Positions 1 through 9,653 of a stretch of DNA of 64,000 nucleotides are shown piece after piece. Source of the stretch: Agarophyton chilense. Lineage: Eukaryota > Rhodophyta > Florideophyceae > Gracilariales > Gracilariaceae. Where the stretch lies: contig JARGXX010000105.1 of NCBI GenBank assembly GCA_030374765.1, positions 1,674,001-1,738,000 of the forward strand. The letters run 5' to 3'. The notes beneath the pieces are model-generated. The model saw nothing but the letters and a program-made list of their open reading frames with translations, ran no database searches and was not told the DNA's origin. Both the position numbers and the translations under genes were made by a program. The first letter of the stretch is position 1. Every line of letters begins with the position of its first letter.

Positions 1-2
1 GC

Positions 3-209
3 CATAACTGGTTACTTCGATATGTTGTAACTCTTCAAACGGAATTCTTGCGCCTTCCTCTAGTTTCAGCATTTCAAGAGAAATATCTCCGAGTACTTTA
101 CCTCCCGGAAAAGGCTAAAGGGAATACTACTAACCGCCTGTCTGCTGCAATCGATTCTTGTCCTTTCTTTTTCAGTGTCTTAAAATCTCAAAGCAACGCA
201 ATATGTTAG
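3..209 (+). CDS. 3' end of an unidentified host gene (partial)
   Basis: An open frame of 68 codons runs in from the left window edge and ends at a TAG at 207-209. It reads as an ordinary mixed-composition protein tail, with a Leu/Phe/Tyr-rich helical stretch followed by a polar end. No start is visible, so the gene would begin outside the window. I do not recognise the family. A frame this long has a few percent chance of occurring at random, so it could be noise; its main support is the protein-like composition and the position just upstream of another plus-strand gene. Confidence 0.3.
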   Translation, partial: HNWLLRYVVTLQTEFLRLPLVSAFQEKYLRVLYLPEKAKGNTTNRLSAAIDSCPFFFSVLKSQSNAIC

Positions 210-660
210 TTGGTAGGCATCGGAACAACAAACGATCAATATCTCCAATAGACCGAAGACACTTCAAGAAAAAGGACGCGAACGTCTTCGAACCATAGCT
301 GGAGCCACATCACGTTTCCACCGAGTCCTAACATGTGCGAGAAATGTTTCGTTTCGTGACCCTGGCTCAAGATCTTGTCAAGCCACAGAATCAATGTCGA
401 AACGAAAGCCGCTTAAAGCACTCAATTTCTTTTCGCTCTGCACTCAAACATTTCCGACAGAGAACGGTCATCGCTTGGCATACTCTTCTTGAGGTTGTCG
501 TGGAAAGCCAGTTCCCTGATTTCTCTCTCCCTCTCGCTCTCCCGTCCCAAGGGACCTTCTACGTATTTCTTCTTCTTAAAGAAAGCCAGCAACGCTAACA
601 ACTGTTGCTGAATCATCTACCCAGCACTTTTTTCAGAAGGGCTCATTCTCAGGAAACAGT
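210..660. other. Intergenic spacer, no supported gene
   Basis: Two overlapping short frames occur here (335-598 plus strand, 422-616 minus strand). Neither has recognisable domains, and the pyrimidine-rich stretch at 520-560 explains the biased composition of both. The promoter of the gene that starts at 661 should lie here, but I see no clear TATA element. Confidence 0.5.
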
Positions 661-3600
661 ATGGAAGAGATATTCGGGGACTCTGTGCGCCTCCCGTTTT
701 TCGAAATCGACAATCACGCTCTTCACACAATCTGGGAGGATGGCTTCGATCGAATGGTCGAGGAGGCCAGAGACAGGCCTTTCGCCCTACGTCCGGTGAG
801 ACAGTACGTCATCTTTGAGATACTTCTAGTACATTTCAGCTCCTGACCATACCTGCTTCATTACTCACCATAGGAATGCTTTGAAAGCTTCTCTCCTTTT
901 CGAAAAACCGCAGCTAATATCTTGGAATGGTCCTCGAACTCGCTATCGATGTCGACTGTCAATCAGTGAAATCTTACGCAATGCGTCAGTTGCTCTATCC
1001 AAGCATGTTCCCATCGGAAACATCCGCAATTTTCGCAGATCTCTGGAAGAACGGAAGAAAGACTGGAGAACTGTGATGTCGCAAATTGCGGTCGAGGAAG
1101 TCAATCATACTTCTGAAGCGAAAAGTATTTCTTCTCCTGTTCTTCCATCATTACTGCCCGGGTTTAATATGAACCAGAAGCTTGATATTTCTGGAGTTCT
1201 TATGCTGCCAGTCCCGTTCCCTCATGAACCCATCGCGATCGCTAACATGTGGACGTATGTACATCGACATCCTGTCACATCTGAACCATGTTGCTGACTA
1301 TGAGGTCTTTTGTGTCTGTTTTTCCTTACAATCTATACAGAAACATGGTGTTTGACTTGGAAATGCTCGGAATCGTTTTAGAGGAGAACTGGAATCGACA
1401 TCGATCGGCGTTCAAGGATTCTGGCAATGATACTAATATAATTGAATCTGAATATTGCCAAAGTCATTCACGATCTTCAATCATTAACACGTTTCTCGTC
1501 TTCAAATCTTCGGAAGCTTGGTGTATTCGACCTGTTACAGGACAGTCACCCTTCAAAACGATTTTGCGTTGTCCAGCTCGTAATGCTCTCATTGACCTTG
1601 AGGCTTGTTTCCCTGGTTATAATGACAGAATCCATTTACAAAGAACATCAGCTTTAGAAGACTTGAGTCGTTTCGAGCGGAGCCACGAAGAAGAGACAGT
1701 ACTCCGTTTGCTACATTCGATTCGAAAGCCAATCTCGTTCACTGGTGACTTAGAGACGCTCAAGCAACTGAAAACAGTTGGTTTCTTCTCGCGAGATGTG
1801 GAAGCGATTCGCCACGCTGTGTTTGAACAGGATGACACCCTCAAGTCGAACGGACCATCTCTGAGAACATCTTCTACAACTATTTTGTCAGGAAGCTTTC
1901 TACAAGCCAAAACTCCTTCCGTCCAGACAGTTCAAGGAATGGGACTACAGGCAAGGTTGGTTCCTAAAACTGGAAAGGATTCGTGCCTCCGGGAACTTCT
2001 TCATTCTTTACACCAACAAGTAAAAATCAGGAGAGTGACAGCGTTGTGGAGCTCTGGATCGCGGGAAGTGATGAGAAAATGCCGGCTGGGAGAAAGTATC
2101 TTATTGCGAGTGTTCGAAAGTCGCCCTATTTTAGTTGAGATGACGAAAGGGAGTAATCTTTTTCCTGTTACACAACGTACGAGTGGCAACGGAATTTTCG
2201 GATTTGAAAGAGGTCCGGATACTATCCTGAGAACTTTAGCGATGAAGTCCAAATCCTTCCTCCCGCTTTTCGTCGATTTGACCGAAGCACTTCGCTTTGT
2301 CTTTCATCTTGAAGAAAAACAAAGAATACAGCCACTTAAATCGTTCGAAAAGCGTTTAGACCAACACCATGGCTACGACGTCTTCTCAAGGAATCAAAGC
2401 ACTACACTCACAGAACGAATAAATATAGCTGGCGCAATACATGTGAGTGTTCCGTCAGACAATATATCTTCAAAGGATGAATTTGAGCATTTGAAAGAAG
2501 AAAGAGATGGGGAAAACACATCTCACGAAAGTGCTTTGAATGACATATTGACATCAGATGAAGACCAAGAAGAGCCAGAGCCGAATCCCGCAATCGCATT
2601 TGTTCAACCGGAGCCGAAGCAACATGAGAAGATCGTTGGAACTAGAAAGAAAGAGTACATAGCCAATGAGGACGTATTTGAAGGGAAGAGTAACGAGCGG
2701 AACCCTCAGAAAATACGTCTTCGTGTTCCCGAAAACTTGATGTGTTCGCCCTGGGCCTTAAGGTTGGCGGAGCGTTGTATTGCAAAAATGCCACGCGGAG
2801 CCATCCTTCTACCTCCATGTTTGTCGGTACTGCCATCGCTTTGTGTAATTATCAGCACCTATCTTTCAGACCGACTGCAAGATCAACGTGTTGCGGTTGT
2901 ATGCGAAGCCGATTCTGACATTTCTAGTGGCCTTAGTTCCTATTTAGAATACAGCTTTGCATACAAAACGTCTGTTGAGATTGTCAAAAGATGGAATCTT
3001 CCTGATGAACCAAGGTACGCACCTCTTCATGGGTTCACAGCGCAGATTCTTATACTCGATAGTTTTGAGTTTTCCTTGCCAGCGGGGGTTTCTCTTCTTC
3101 TTGTGCTTGTTTGTGAGCCACGTATAATCTGCTCACAGCTTCAACTGAGTGTTCGTCAGCAGAGATATTCTGTCAACCCGGAGTGGCCACGCCTTGCATC
3201 CATCTTGATTGCTCCTATCGATTGTTGGATCCCTTTCCCTTCGTATATCGACAGGGCAAAACGATTGTCATTAGAATTGAAGACGAACACTGTCATGTTC
3301 ATGGCTGACTACGACGATGTTCACGTCTCTGTTCTTCTCGCAAAACCCAGAACTTTGTTTTTGGCACCTCTTAAGGAAGCTGCCGAGCTGATATCAGCCA
3401 TAGATTGTCACAGTTCGGAAGCTTTGGGTAAACTCCGCAGGCTCTTTCGCAAAGTTCGGCCAGGATGGCGGAATGAGGGTACCAATCGCTTGTCGGACTT
3501 CTCTGTCTCCTTTCTGAGGAGTATCCTCGAGAACCAACTCGTGGAAAGAAATTCTGAGACTTACTGTGACCTGGAATCCGTCTACTACCTGCGACAAGCT

Positions 3601-4329
3601 CGGTCCTATGCCCTCTGCGATGGCTTTGAGGTTGCCATGGCTTTTCTCTCGCATTGTGGGGAAGAACTACATCAAAATAATTCCGGGTGGCTCCAAAAAG
3701 TCATGAAACAAGCTGAGGCCATTGACCCACGCATCATATCCAGTGATGATCATCCAATAGTCAGTCCAGTCGCTGCACACATGAGAAAAACAAAAGAAAC
3801 TTGTAAAAAGGAGCCCCCTTCCCTATCTTCAACTCATCGCCGTGAAGCGTTCCTTCCATTAATTGTTGCCGATTCAAGAGAAGTCGTTGATGGTTTTCGG
3901 AGAGGGTGCACGAAAGCAAAGCTCCTTTTAGAAGCTGGGGATCAGGATATCGCAGTTTGTTGGTCTTATGACTTGGTTTCCATCAGCAATGGGAAAACTA
4001 AATCTATTCAACAAACTGAAGTCATCGAGAGGCTGAAGGGATTCACCCATATTTATCACATTGTAGATGATCGAGAGAATAATCATTCCGAATTGCAGTT
4101 TCCTCCAGGTATAATGCAGTTGGTTCACGCCGGTAGAACGCGATTGATCACTGTCGTTGTCGATGAACGGCGAGAATTCGAATCGATTTGGAGGAACAGC
4201 AACAACACTTATGATACATTGAGAAAACACATCGGAGACCTGAGTCGACTTTCTGGGTTTAAAGGAGTTGACACTCTAAAGGAAATAAATTGGGAAGCTA
4301 TGACTCGTATGCTCAATTCCTTGTGGTAA
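661..4329 (+). CDS. Putative XPF-family, SHOC1/ZIP2-like meiotic crossover protein (3 exons)
   Basis: Model: exons 661-803, 874-1254 and 1341-4329, giving about 1170 residues. Both introns are GT-AG (donors GTACGT and GTATGT, acceptors ATAG and ACAG; 70 and 86 bp) and the phases match throughout. Residues about 640-890 look like a degenerate SF2 helicase-like region of alternating hydrophobic strands with no Walker A or DEAD box. At residues 1015-1022 is LIVADSRE, which resembles the first strand of the ERCC4/XPF nuclease fold (typically V-D-x-R-E), but the downstream ERK signature is absent. The tail (about 1143-1165) resembles part of a helix-hairpin-helix. Catalytically dead helicase plus dead XPF nuclease plus HhH is the architecture of SHOC1/ZIP2, which with SPO16 stabilises meiotic crossover intermediates. 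The family assignment is inference; a FANCM- or XPF-derived paralogue is the alternative. Exon 1 is the least certain part. Confidence 0.45.
804..873 (+). other. Intron 1 of the SHOC1-like gene
   Basis: Donor ACA/GTACGT and acceptor ACCATAG. Using this donor, rather than the GTGAGA eight bases upstream, keeps the exon 1 frame that starts at ATG 661 in phase with exon 2. A CTGAC branch-point-like sequence occurs at 843-847, about 28 bases before the acceptor. Confidence 0.5.
1255..1340 (+). other. Intron 2 of the SHOC1-like gene
   Basis: Consensus donor GTATGT, a CTGAC-like branch sequence near 1293, a T-rich tract and a CAG acceptor. Removing it joins the exon 2 and exon 3 frames exactly, and neither frame is open across the intron. 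Confidence 0.75.
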
Positions 4330-5740
4330 CGGTTGCCGTACGGTGATTGGTTTGTAGAGTTTGGTTTTCCTTATTAGCCCTATCTCAGAACGACGGCAAT
4401 GTTCTAATGCAAATCGTCTGGTAGATAAACGTTCGGATATCTCACCTGAGAGGCCCACAGTATGTAGAGAATGGTCTGCGATCCCAAGTCGTTAAACTCC
4501 CTAGTACGACCGGCGCACTGGCGGCCTGCCTGGAACTGGGATGCCCTTTTCGCATGAGCGATCGGCGCACTGCCCGTATCTAAAGAAGTCGCGAAGCTCG
4601 TCCCAAATGCGGACCAGGGTGGTACCTCAATGAAATGCACTGCCCAGCTGCATAGAAGCAGCCGACCATGAGCCCACCTCCGGAGAAAGATCGCGCCGTC
4701 TAAATGAATTGTACTCCAAAGGTGCGACACATGTGAAGGGTTTCTCCAAGGCTTTCAACGAAAAACTTGTAACGCGATTTCTCGAGTCGGGGAAACGGCG
4801 TAAAGCGACAGATGGTTCTAATGCTTTCTCTCAATAAGTATGTGCACTTCCCAGTTGATAATCGAGCGTAGCATGGTTGTTTATTAATAGTTAGTGGCTA
4901 AGATATCTTGACTCCAGACTATTCAGGGTGGGGGTGGTTCGTCTACGACCTTAGGAATGCTCGCTGAAGCCCCACGTATGGCTCACAGCAAGAAAACAGA
5001 AGAGAAAGAAGAAATACGACAAGATCTCTCACGTCGTAGATAGGTCTTCCGAGTAACATCGAACTTTGTCTCTCTCCCTATCTCTGCCCGCTGCAGAAGT
5101 TTTGCAAGATTGGCAGTTCATAAGGACCTCTTCTATGTTCGAAACGATAGACGACTTGTGTATCCGACGAACAACTGCAATGCCCTGGATCTCTTATATG
5201 TTGATTGTTCCTGCCTCAGCGCTATATTCTTTCACTGATTTATATTTCTGGGGACATTTTAGAAGAAGCGCCGATGAACACGGGCATATTTGTGACTCAC
5301 TATTTCTATACACTGCTCAGTCATTATAAGCAATATAGCTTCTATACGTAGTCACATATGTCCCTGAACATTTCAAAGAGGTTTGAAGTTCTCGAAGAGA
5401 GTGGTACGGTAGTCATTCCGACGATAGAGCCAAAATTAGTCATTCACGAATATGACGCTGTCATTTCCTTCTTGAGATTTGTCGGCATCCGACTCGTATT
5501 GTCCGATGCGGGCATAAGCAGTTCTGACTGCGCCAAGTGCTGGACAGTAGATATGTGTCGCTTCACTTGGCGTTCATAAGAATTAATTTCTCGGTTTGTC
5601 AATTGCCTGAGTCGGTAGTGAAGGATCTGCGCTCCCTAAAAACGATCAAAGTCAAACACACAGTAGGTGAAAACGACGATATCCTACCCCTCGAATTAAA
5701 GCCGTCATCATCAATAGCACCATACTAAGGTTTGTTCCCA
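4330..5740. other. Region without a confident gene
   Basis: Several short open frames lie here: 4404-4730 minus strand (108 codons), 5066-5329, 5358-5579 and 5537-5728 plus strand. The 5358-5579 frame is the most protein-like and overlaps the 5537-5728 frame in a different register, so a small spliced gene ending at 5728 is possible. I found no convincing intron to join them and recognise no domain. The segment also holds the upstream region of the Maf gene. Confidence 0.4.
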
Positions 5741-6382
5741 ATGGCTACCGTAGTAGATCCTCGATGGTCATCAATCGGTCGCCTGGTTCTAGGCTCAAAG
5801 TCGTGGTCCAGGCGAACGATTCTTCAAGAAATGGGATTACACACAATCGAAGTGGAGATACCGGACATCGATGAACGGTCAATTCGTCACGATGATCCAC
5901 GAGAGCTTGTCAAAAGAATAGCTCTTGCCAAAGCACAAGCACTACTTCCTCGTATTAGCCCTGTCCCATCTGGAAAGACAATCTTAATCACTGGAGATTC
6001 AGTAGTTACTCACAAAGGACGGATATTAGAAAAGCCAGCTCATGAAAACGAGGCACGTGAATTTCTGGAGAGTTATGCAACAGGCCCTGCGACTACCGTC
6101 GCTAGTGTGGCCGTCATAGATGTTGTGAAAAAGCATGTTTGGATGGGTGTTGATGAGGCTGAGGTTTACTTTCGGAAAATGCCAGAAGATGTCATCAGTG
6201 AACTCATTGCTACTGGTGGTGCTCTGGAAAGCGCAGGAGGTCTGAGAATTGAGCATCCTGCGGTGCAGAAATACATCGACTGTATAATAGGACATAGGAG
6301 CGCTGTGATGGGCTTCTCGAAGCCCCTGGCTGAGAATCTGCTAAGCGAAGCGCTCTCGTCACAGGGTGGCAATCCGATGTAA
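5741..6382 (+). CDS. Maf-family nucleoside triphosphate pyrophosphatase
   Basis: 213 residues, the normal size for Maf (bacterial YhdE/YceF and eukaryotic ASMTL N-domain family). These enzymes hydrolyse non-canonical or surplus NTPs to NMP and pyrophosphate, a house-cleaning role, probably in the cytosol. Visible signature elements in order: the LGSKSWSRRTIL substrate loop near residues 16-27 (family S-x-x-R-R-x-x-L), DIDE near 42-45, ITGDSVV near 83-89 corresponding to the catalytic aspartate motif (family A-D-T-V-V), EKP near 97-99, and the C-terminal AGG and MG(F/L)xK motifs. The wording EVYFRKMPEDVI and the AGGLRIEHP motif match land-plant Maf proteins closely from memory. The start is ATG 5741: an in-frame stop lies at 5726-5728 and no other ATG intervenes. 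Single exon, no obvious damage. Confidence 0.9.
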   Translation: MATVVDPRWSSIGRLVLGSKSWSRRTILQEMGLHTIEVEIPDIDERSIRHDDPRELVKRIALAKAQALLPRISPVPSGKTILITGDSVVTHKGRILEKPAHENEAREFLESYATGPATTVASVAVIDVVKKHVWMGVDEAEVYFRKMPEDVISELIATGGALESAGGLRIEHPAVQKYIDCIIGHRSAVMGFSKPLAENLLSEALSSQGGNPM

Positions 6383-8165
6383 GAGCATCTCCACCGGTTC
6401 TATCAAAATATTAACATGCAATTTTTTAGAGAATGGCCAGTGGTTTTCGACAGCAAAAAGGTTATAGAGAAAATGTCGCGTCCGATCATCGTTCAGTTTT
6501 TTTGGATATTTAGCTCAAGATTGATCTTCCGAGACATTTCTCAAAGTTTCAAAACCATTGAGGCATGACAAGTGGGTCCGTCCGAGAATTGCGTTTGTTC
6601 CAGATTGTGGAGCCCATGGCCAATAACCGCGCGAAAGAGCCATCTTGTTGTTTGAATCCGAGCGTCTGGATGGAGTAAGCGATGTTGAAAGACTTCCGTA
6701 AGCTACCAACTTACGTACCTGACTAAAGGAGATCGCAGCGGCAGTGTTCTTATCGTTAAAACACTTGTCACGACTGTACCGTTCACAGAATTTGTATGAT
6801 CAAATTGTTGGTAGGAAACCGTGGGTGTAATAAGAAGGATTCACAGTAAAGGAACGAGTCCAAACTGGTGGGAAGCGTCTTTTCGCTTCCAGTAGAAACA
6901 CTCTCAGAAGCTTTCTTTACCAGTTATTTGTCCTACTTTCACGGCAATTGTAGCGCTGTGCAGGTCAGAAAAAGTGTAATATATTCTGCAGTGCCTTTGC
7001 TCGCCAACGGGCAAAAATAAAATAAAATAAAATAAATTACTGCTCAACGAATCTGGGAGAGGGGTCAAATCAGTTGTGGGCCAAAGTAGACAGCTACGAT
7101 TTACAAACCTTTCTTCTTTCGGTTTTGTACCACAATAACCATTTTTGCTGCTTTTTTGCTGCTTTTACATTGTCACGACATCTACCCGGCGCCTTTCTTA
7201 GCACAAACTAAAGCTACGAGTGACTTGTTGCCCCATATACAAATGGTGCCAAATTTTACAGGCAACCAAAGTAGTGCGAGCGCAAATAGTAGCGCTAGTA
7301 ACCAACTTAAAATAAAAAGAGTAATGGCTGGCGATGGTTTTGTAAAAAACTGTTGCAATTTCGCAGTTGGACATTCATCGCCACTTCCAGCGTGAAAAAT
7401 GATACTAGAGATATGTTTCAAATCAATAGCGTCAAGCTATAGTGTTGCGCGTGAAAAAACGAAACGTATAACGTAGGCTCTGAAACGCAGCTATCCCAAT
7501 CCCGACCTATTCCTGCGTTGTCTACGTATCAAATAACTAAGCGCAACTATCAATGAACTATAACCATAGTGCGAAGTACTGTTTTCCAGTGGTGCTTATA
7601 TAATCCTGGATTCTCTCTGAAATCTTTCGTTCTCGGAGCACATAGAAACCGCCAAATATCGCGCGAGTTCTTCGTCAAAGTTGGACATTCGATCATCATA
7701 AAGCGTACAAAAGAACTCATTTTCTCTTTTTTTTATCGCTGACGGCGTTTCAAGGTTAAATAATGAGCAAGCAATGCGTCGTGTGCAAAATTCTATTGCA
7801 AACAACGATGCGCCATTCAAATCGATTGGAGCCTGCCAGCATGTTTTTCGCAAAGTTCAAAGAGATCTCAATTTTGCAAATATTTGCGATGGAGAGTTCA
7901 AGAAAAACAAATTCGAATGGATTGTGATGCGAAAGGAATTGATATAGATAGTTCGAATGCGTGCAGGTAACTACGTTGAGCATTACGTCATGGTCGACGG
8001 CTAACGTGTCGAGATAGTCGACATCTAATAAGGCAAAGCGATGATACTTTGCAAAGCAGCACCCAAAACCTGCGGCGAAGATGATGCTGAACGACACTAC
8101 ATCGCTGAAGTACGATTACTTCAGACTTCCTTCACTAACAAGTAAAATCATCTTCTGGTTTCATC
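6383..8165. other. Non-coding or unrecognised sequence
   Basis: Short frames on both strands (for example 7156-7395 plus, 7596-7853 minus, 7756-8097 minus) overlap in conflicting registers and show no domain I recognise. Composition is mixed to AT-rich. Apart from a pentanucleotide repeat near 7013 I see no structure. The right end probably contains the 3' untranslated part of the copia relic that follows. Confidence 0.5.
7013..7037. repeat. (AAAAT)n microsatellite
   Basis: About five tandem copies of AAAAT, uninterrupted. A simple sequence repeat in intergenic DNA; no functional role is visible. Confidence 0.9.
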
Positions 8166-8797
8166 TTAGTTTCGTACTATCCATTTCTCTGGGCGTACAT
8201 CCAGTACACCAGTTGTAACGTCTTTCTTTAAAGCTGCCTTTTGAATCGATTTTTTAAGACTATCAGCTATGTTCTTCTTCGAACTTCTCACGAATCCTAT
8301 GTTAGAGATAGCCCTTCTTTTGAATCCTTTTCTAGCAGCAGCGATGTCAACCATAGTCTGCTTCTCCGATGTGCGTGAACCTTTGGATATTGCATCAAAT
8401 ATGGACTTTCTATCGGTTAACAGAGGTATTGGGACTCGTTTCCCTACAATGCGGCCTAGATCATCTGCGCATTAACATCAAAGAGGTCGTTGAAGGCAAT
8501 GAATTCATCTGCCATGGCTGAGCGGGTAACTATTTTAGATTTGTAGGATCTGAAATGAATAGGAGCCATCCTTTCGGTATCGTCATCAAGGAAGCAGATG
8601 TGCCCTACTTGTGAAGACAAGTCACGGTTGTTGGCGAAAGAAAAGTCCGAAAAGCCATCAATTTGTAGGGAGTCCAGCCTCAAAGTAAGAAAACGAAGCG
8701 ATACGGGGTTTAATTTATCATAAAGAACAGCTCTGTTCATTTACTTCATAATCTTCACGTTTTCCTCATCCAATAGCTCTTCAGTGATCTGTGCTAG
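8166..8797 (-). mobile_element. Ty1/copia fossil: RNase H end of pol
   Basis: On the minus strand this segment carries the pattern of a copia-type RNase H and pol C-terminus: GFSDFSFANN (family G-Y-S-D-A-S-F-A-N), an SQVG turn, an S-K-S-K-I-V-T-R-S-A box, a LLTDRKSIFDAI strand, and the terminal NIADSLKK motif that corresponds to the family N-x-A-D-x-L-T-K. This wording is typical of fungal- or oomycete-like copia pol. It is a broken fragment; the rest of pol would lie to the right, where the old gypsy element Gypsy-B begins at 8798. The copia insertion therefore appears older than Gypsy-B. Confidence 0.8.
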
Positions 8798-8962
8798 TGT
8801 AACGCAGTGACTGGTGGGTCAGCGTACGGGTCTCGACCGGTTGTAGCATGGTAGAGCGGGTCCTAAGGTTCGAATCCTTGACGGCGGCACTCCCAGACTA
8901 CTTGGCGCAATGGGCTGGCATTTACTGCGTAGTCCTACAGGTCAGAGCTACGGAAAAGATGG
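8798..8962 (-). repeat. Gypsy-B left LTR, first part
   Basis: Aligns with 29028-29192 of the intact right LTR. It is interrupted by Gypsy-A copy 1 after position 8962 and resumes at 19485. It contains a perfect Pol III B-box-like GGTTCGAATCC that is conserved in the other LTR. Confidence 0.85.
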
Positions 8963-9629
8963 TGTAGTATCCGCTCTAACGGAGATAGCAGACACCTGCG
9001 ACAGCGTTCGGACTGCCGATGGGTCGCTTGCGGCGAAGGAAAAGGGGTGGTAGAGCTACAACACCAGCGAGCTGGAAGTGGGGTGTAAGGCCACTACTCG
9101 CCAGCGAGGGTGAACAGTGCAACTCTAAAACGTTGATGGAACGTAGGTACGAGACGGCTCGTGAAGTGGTTGGGGGCTGACTATCTATTATAGCTCGTCC
9201 AGATCTCCGGTTGAGAAATCCTAAGCGAGGAACAGAATAGTCATGATGCCCATGTTGTCTCCTTTACTTGGAGTCGGCGCTCACCTCTGGTACACTATAT
9301 ACTGTGTACCAGGGTGAGTGCCCAAATAAATATATAAATAATACCCAGTGGTCAGCCACTTAGCCAAACCACTGTATGGGTATGGTCCCTAATGGACGTC
9401 TAGCTACAAAGGGTAGTAAAACCAGCCACGTGGATCGCCACTACATGCGCCGTTGCAAGCCACTCGACCCATGACGCCACGTGTTCCACTAGGACACTCT
9501 GCCTCTAGGCATCCTATGCGGGATGCCGTTTCATATCACAATGTTGATGATATCACTCACTTATGAGTTCCAACCGCGACTTCGCGAAAAACCAACCTAT
9601 CGGATTCCCCGACATAGTAGAATACTACA
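8963..9629 (-). repeat. Gypsy-A copy 1 left (3') LTR
   Basis: Near-identical to 18813-19479 and to 57945-58660. Contains the TATA palindrome at 9282-9316 and a second hairpin (arms ATACCC..AGTGGT and ACCACT..GGGTAT) near 9340-9385. Confidence 0.95.
9282..9316. promoter_or_regulatory. Palindromic TATA core of the Gypsy-A LTR
   Basis: Arms CTGGTACAC (9287-9295) and GTGTACCAG (9304-9312) flank the loop TATATACT; CACC and GGTG extend the pairing outside a one-base bulge. The loop offers a TATA-like motif on both strands. The same structure is present at 19132-19166 and in the copy 2 LTR near 58262-58297, but is degraded in the older solo LTR. The promoter role is inference. Confidence 0.55.
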
Positions 9630-9642
9630 TACCCCCCTCCTT
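9630..9642 (-). other. Polypurine tract of Gypsy-A copy 1
   Basis: On the minus strand a run of A and G (AAGGAGGGGGGTA) directly precedes the 3' LTR, where plus-strand DNA synthesis is primed in LTR retroelements. It fixes the element's orientation as minus. Confidence 0.85.
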
Positions 9643-9653
9643 AAGCGCGAACT

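Noticed and set aside
335-598. 87-codon plus-strand frame as a gene
   Set aside because: No recognised domain; overlaps an opposite frame, and its second half reflects a CT-rich tract.
740-799. Alternative start of the SHOC1-like gene at ATG 740 with a donor at 796
   Set aside because: Also in phase with exon 2, but the exon starting at ATG 661 with donor 804 is longer and more protein-like, and the donor GTACGT is acceptable. Not fully excluded.
8815-8895. A tRNA gene around the GGTTCGAATCC motif
   Set aside because: Only the T-arm region fits (AAGG/CCTT stem with a TTCGAAT loop); I could not form the acceptor, D and anticodon arms, and the sequence is part of the Gypsy-B LTR, repeated near 29098.
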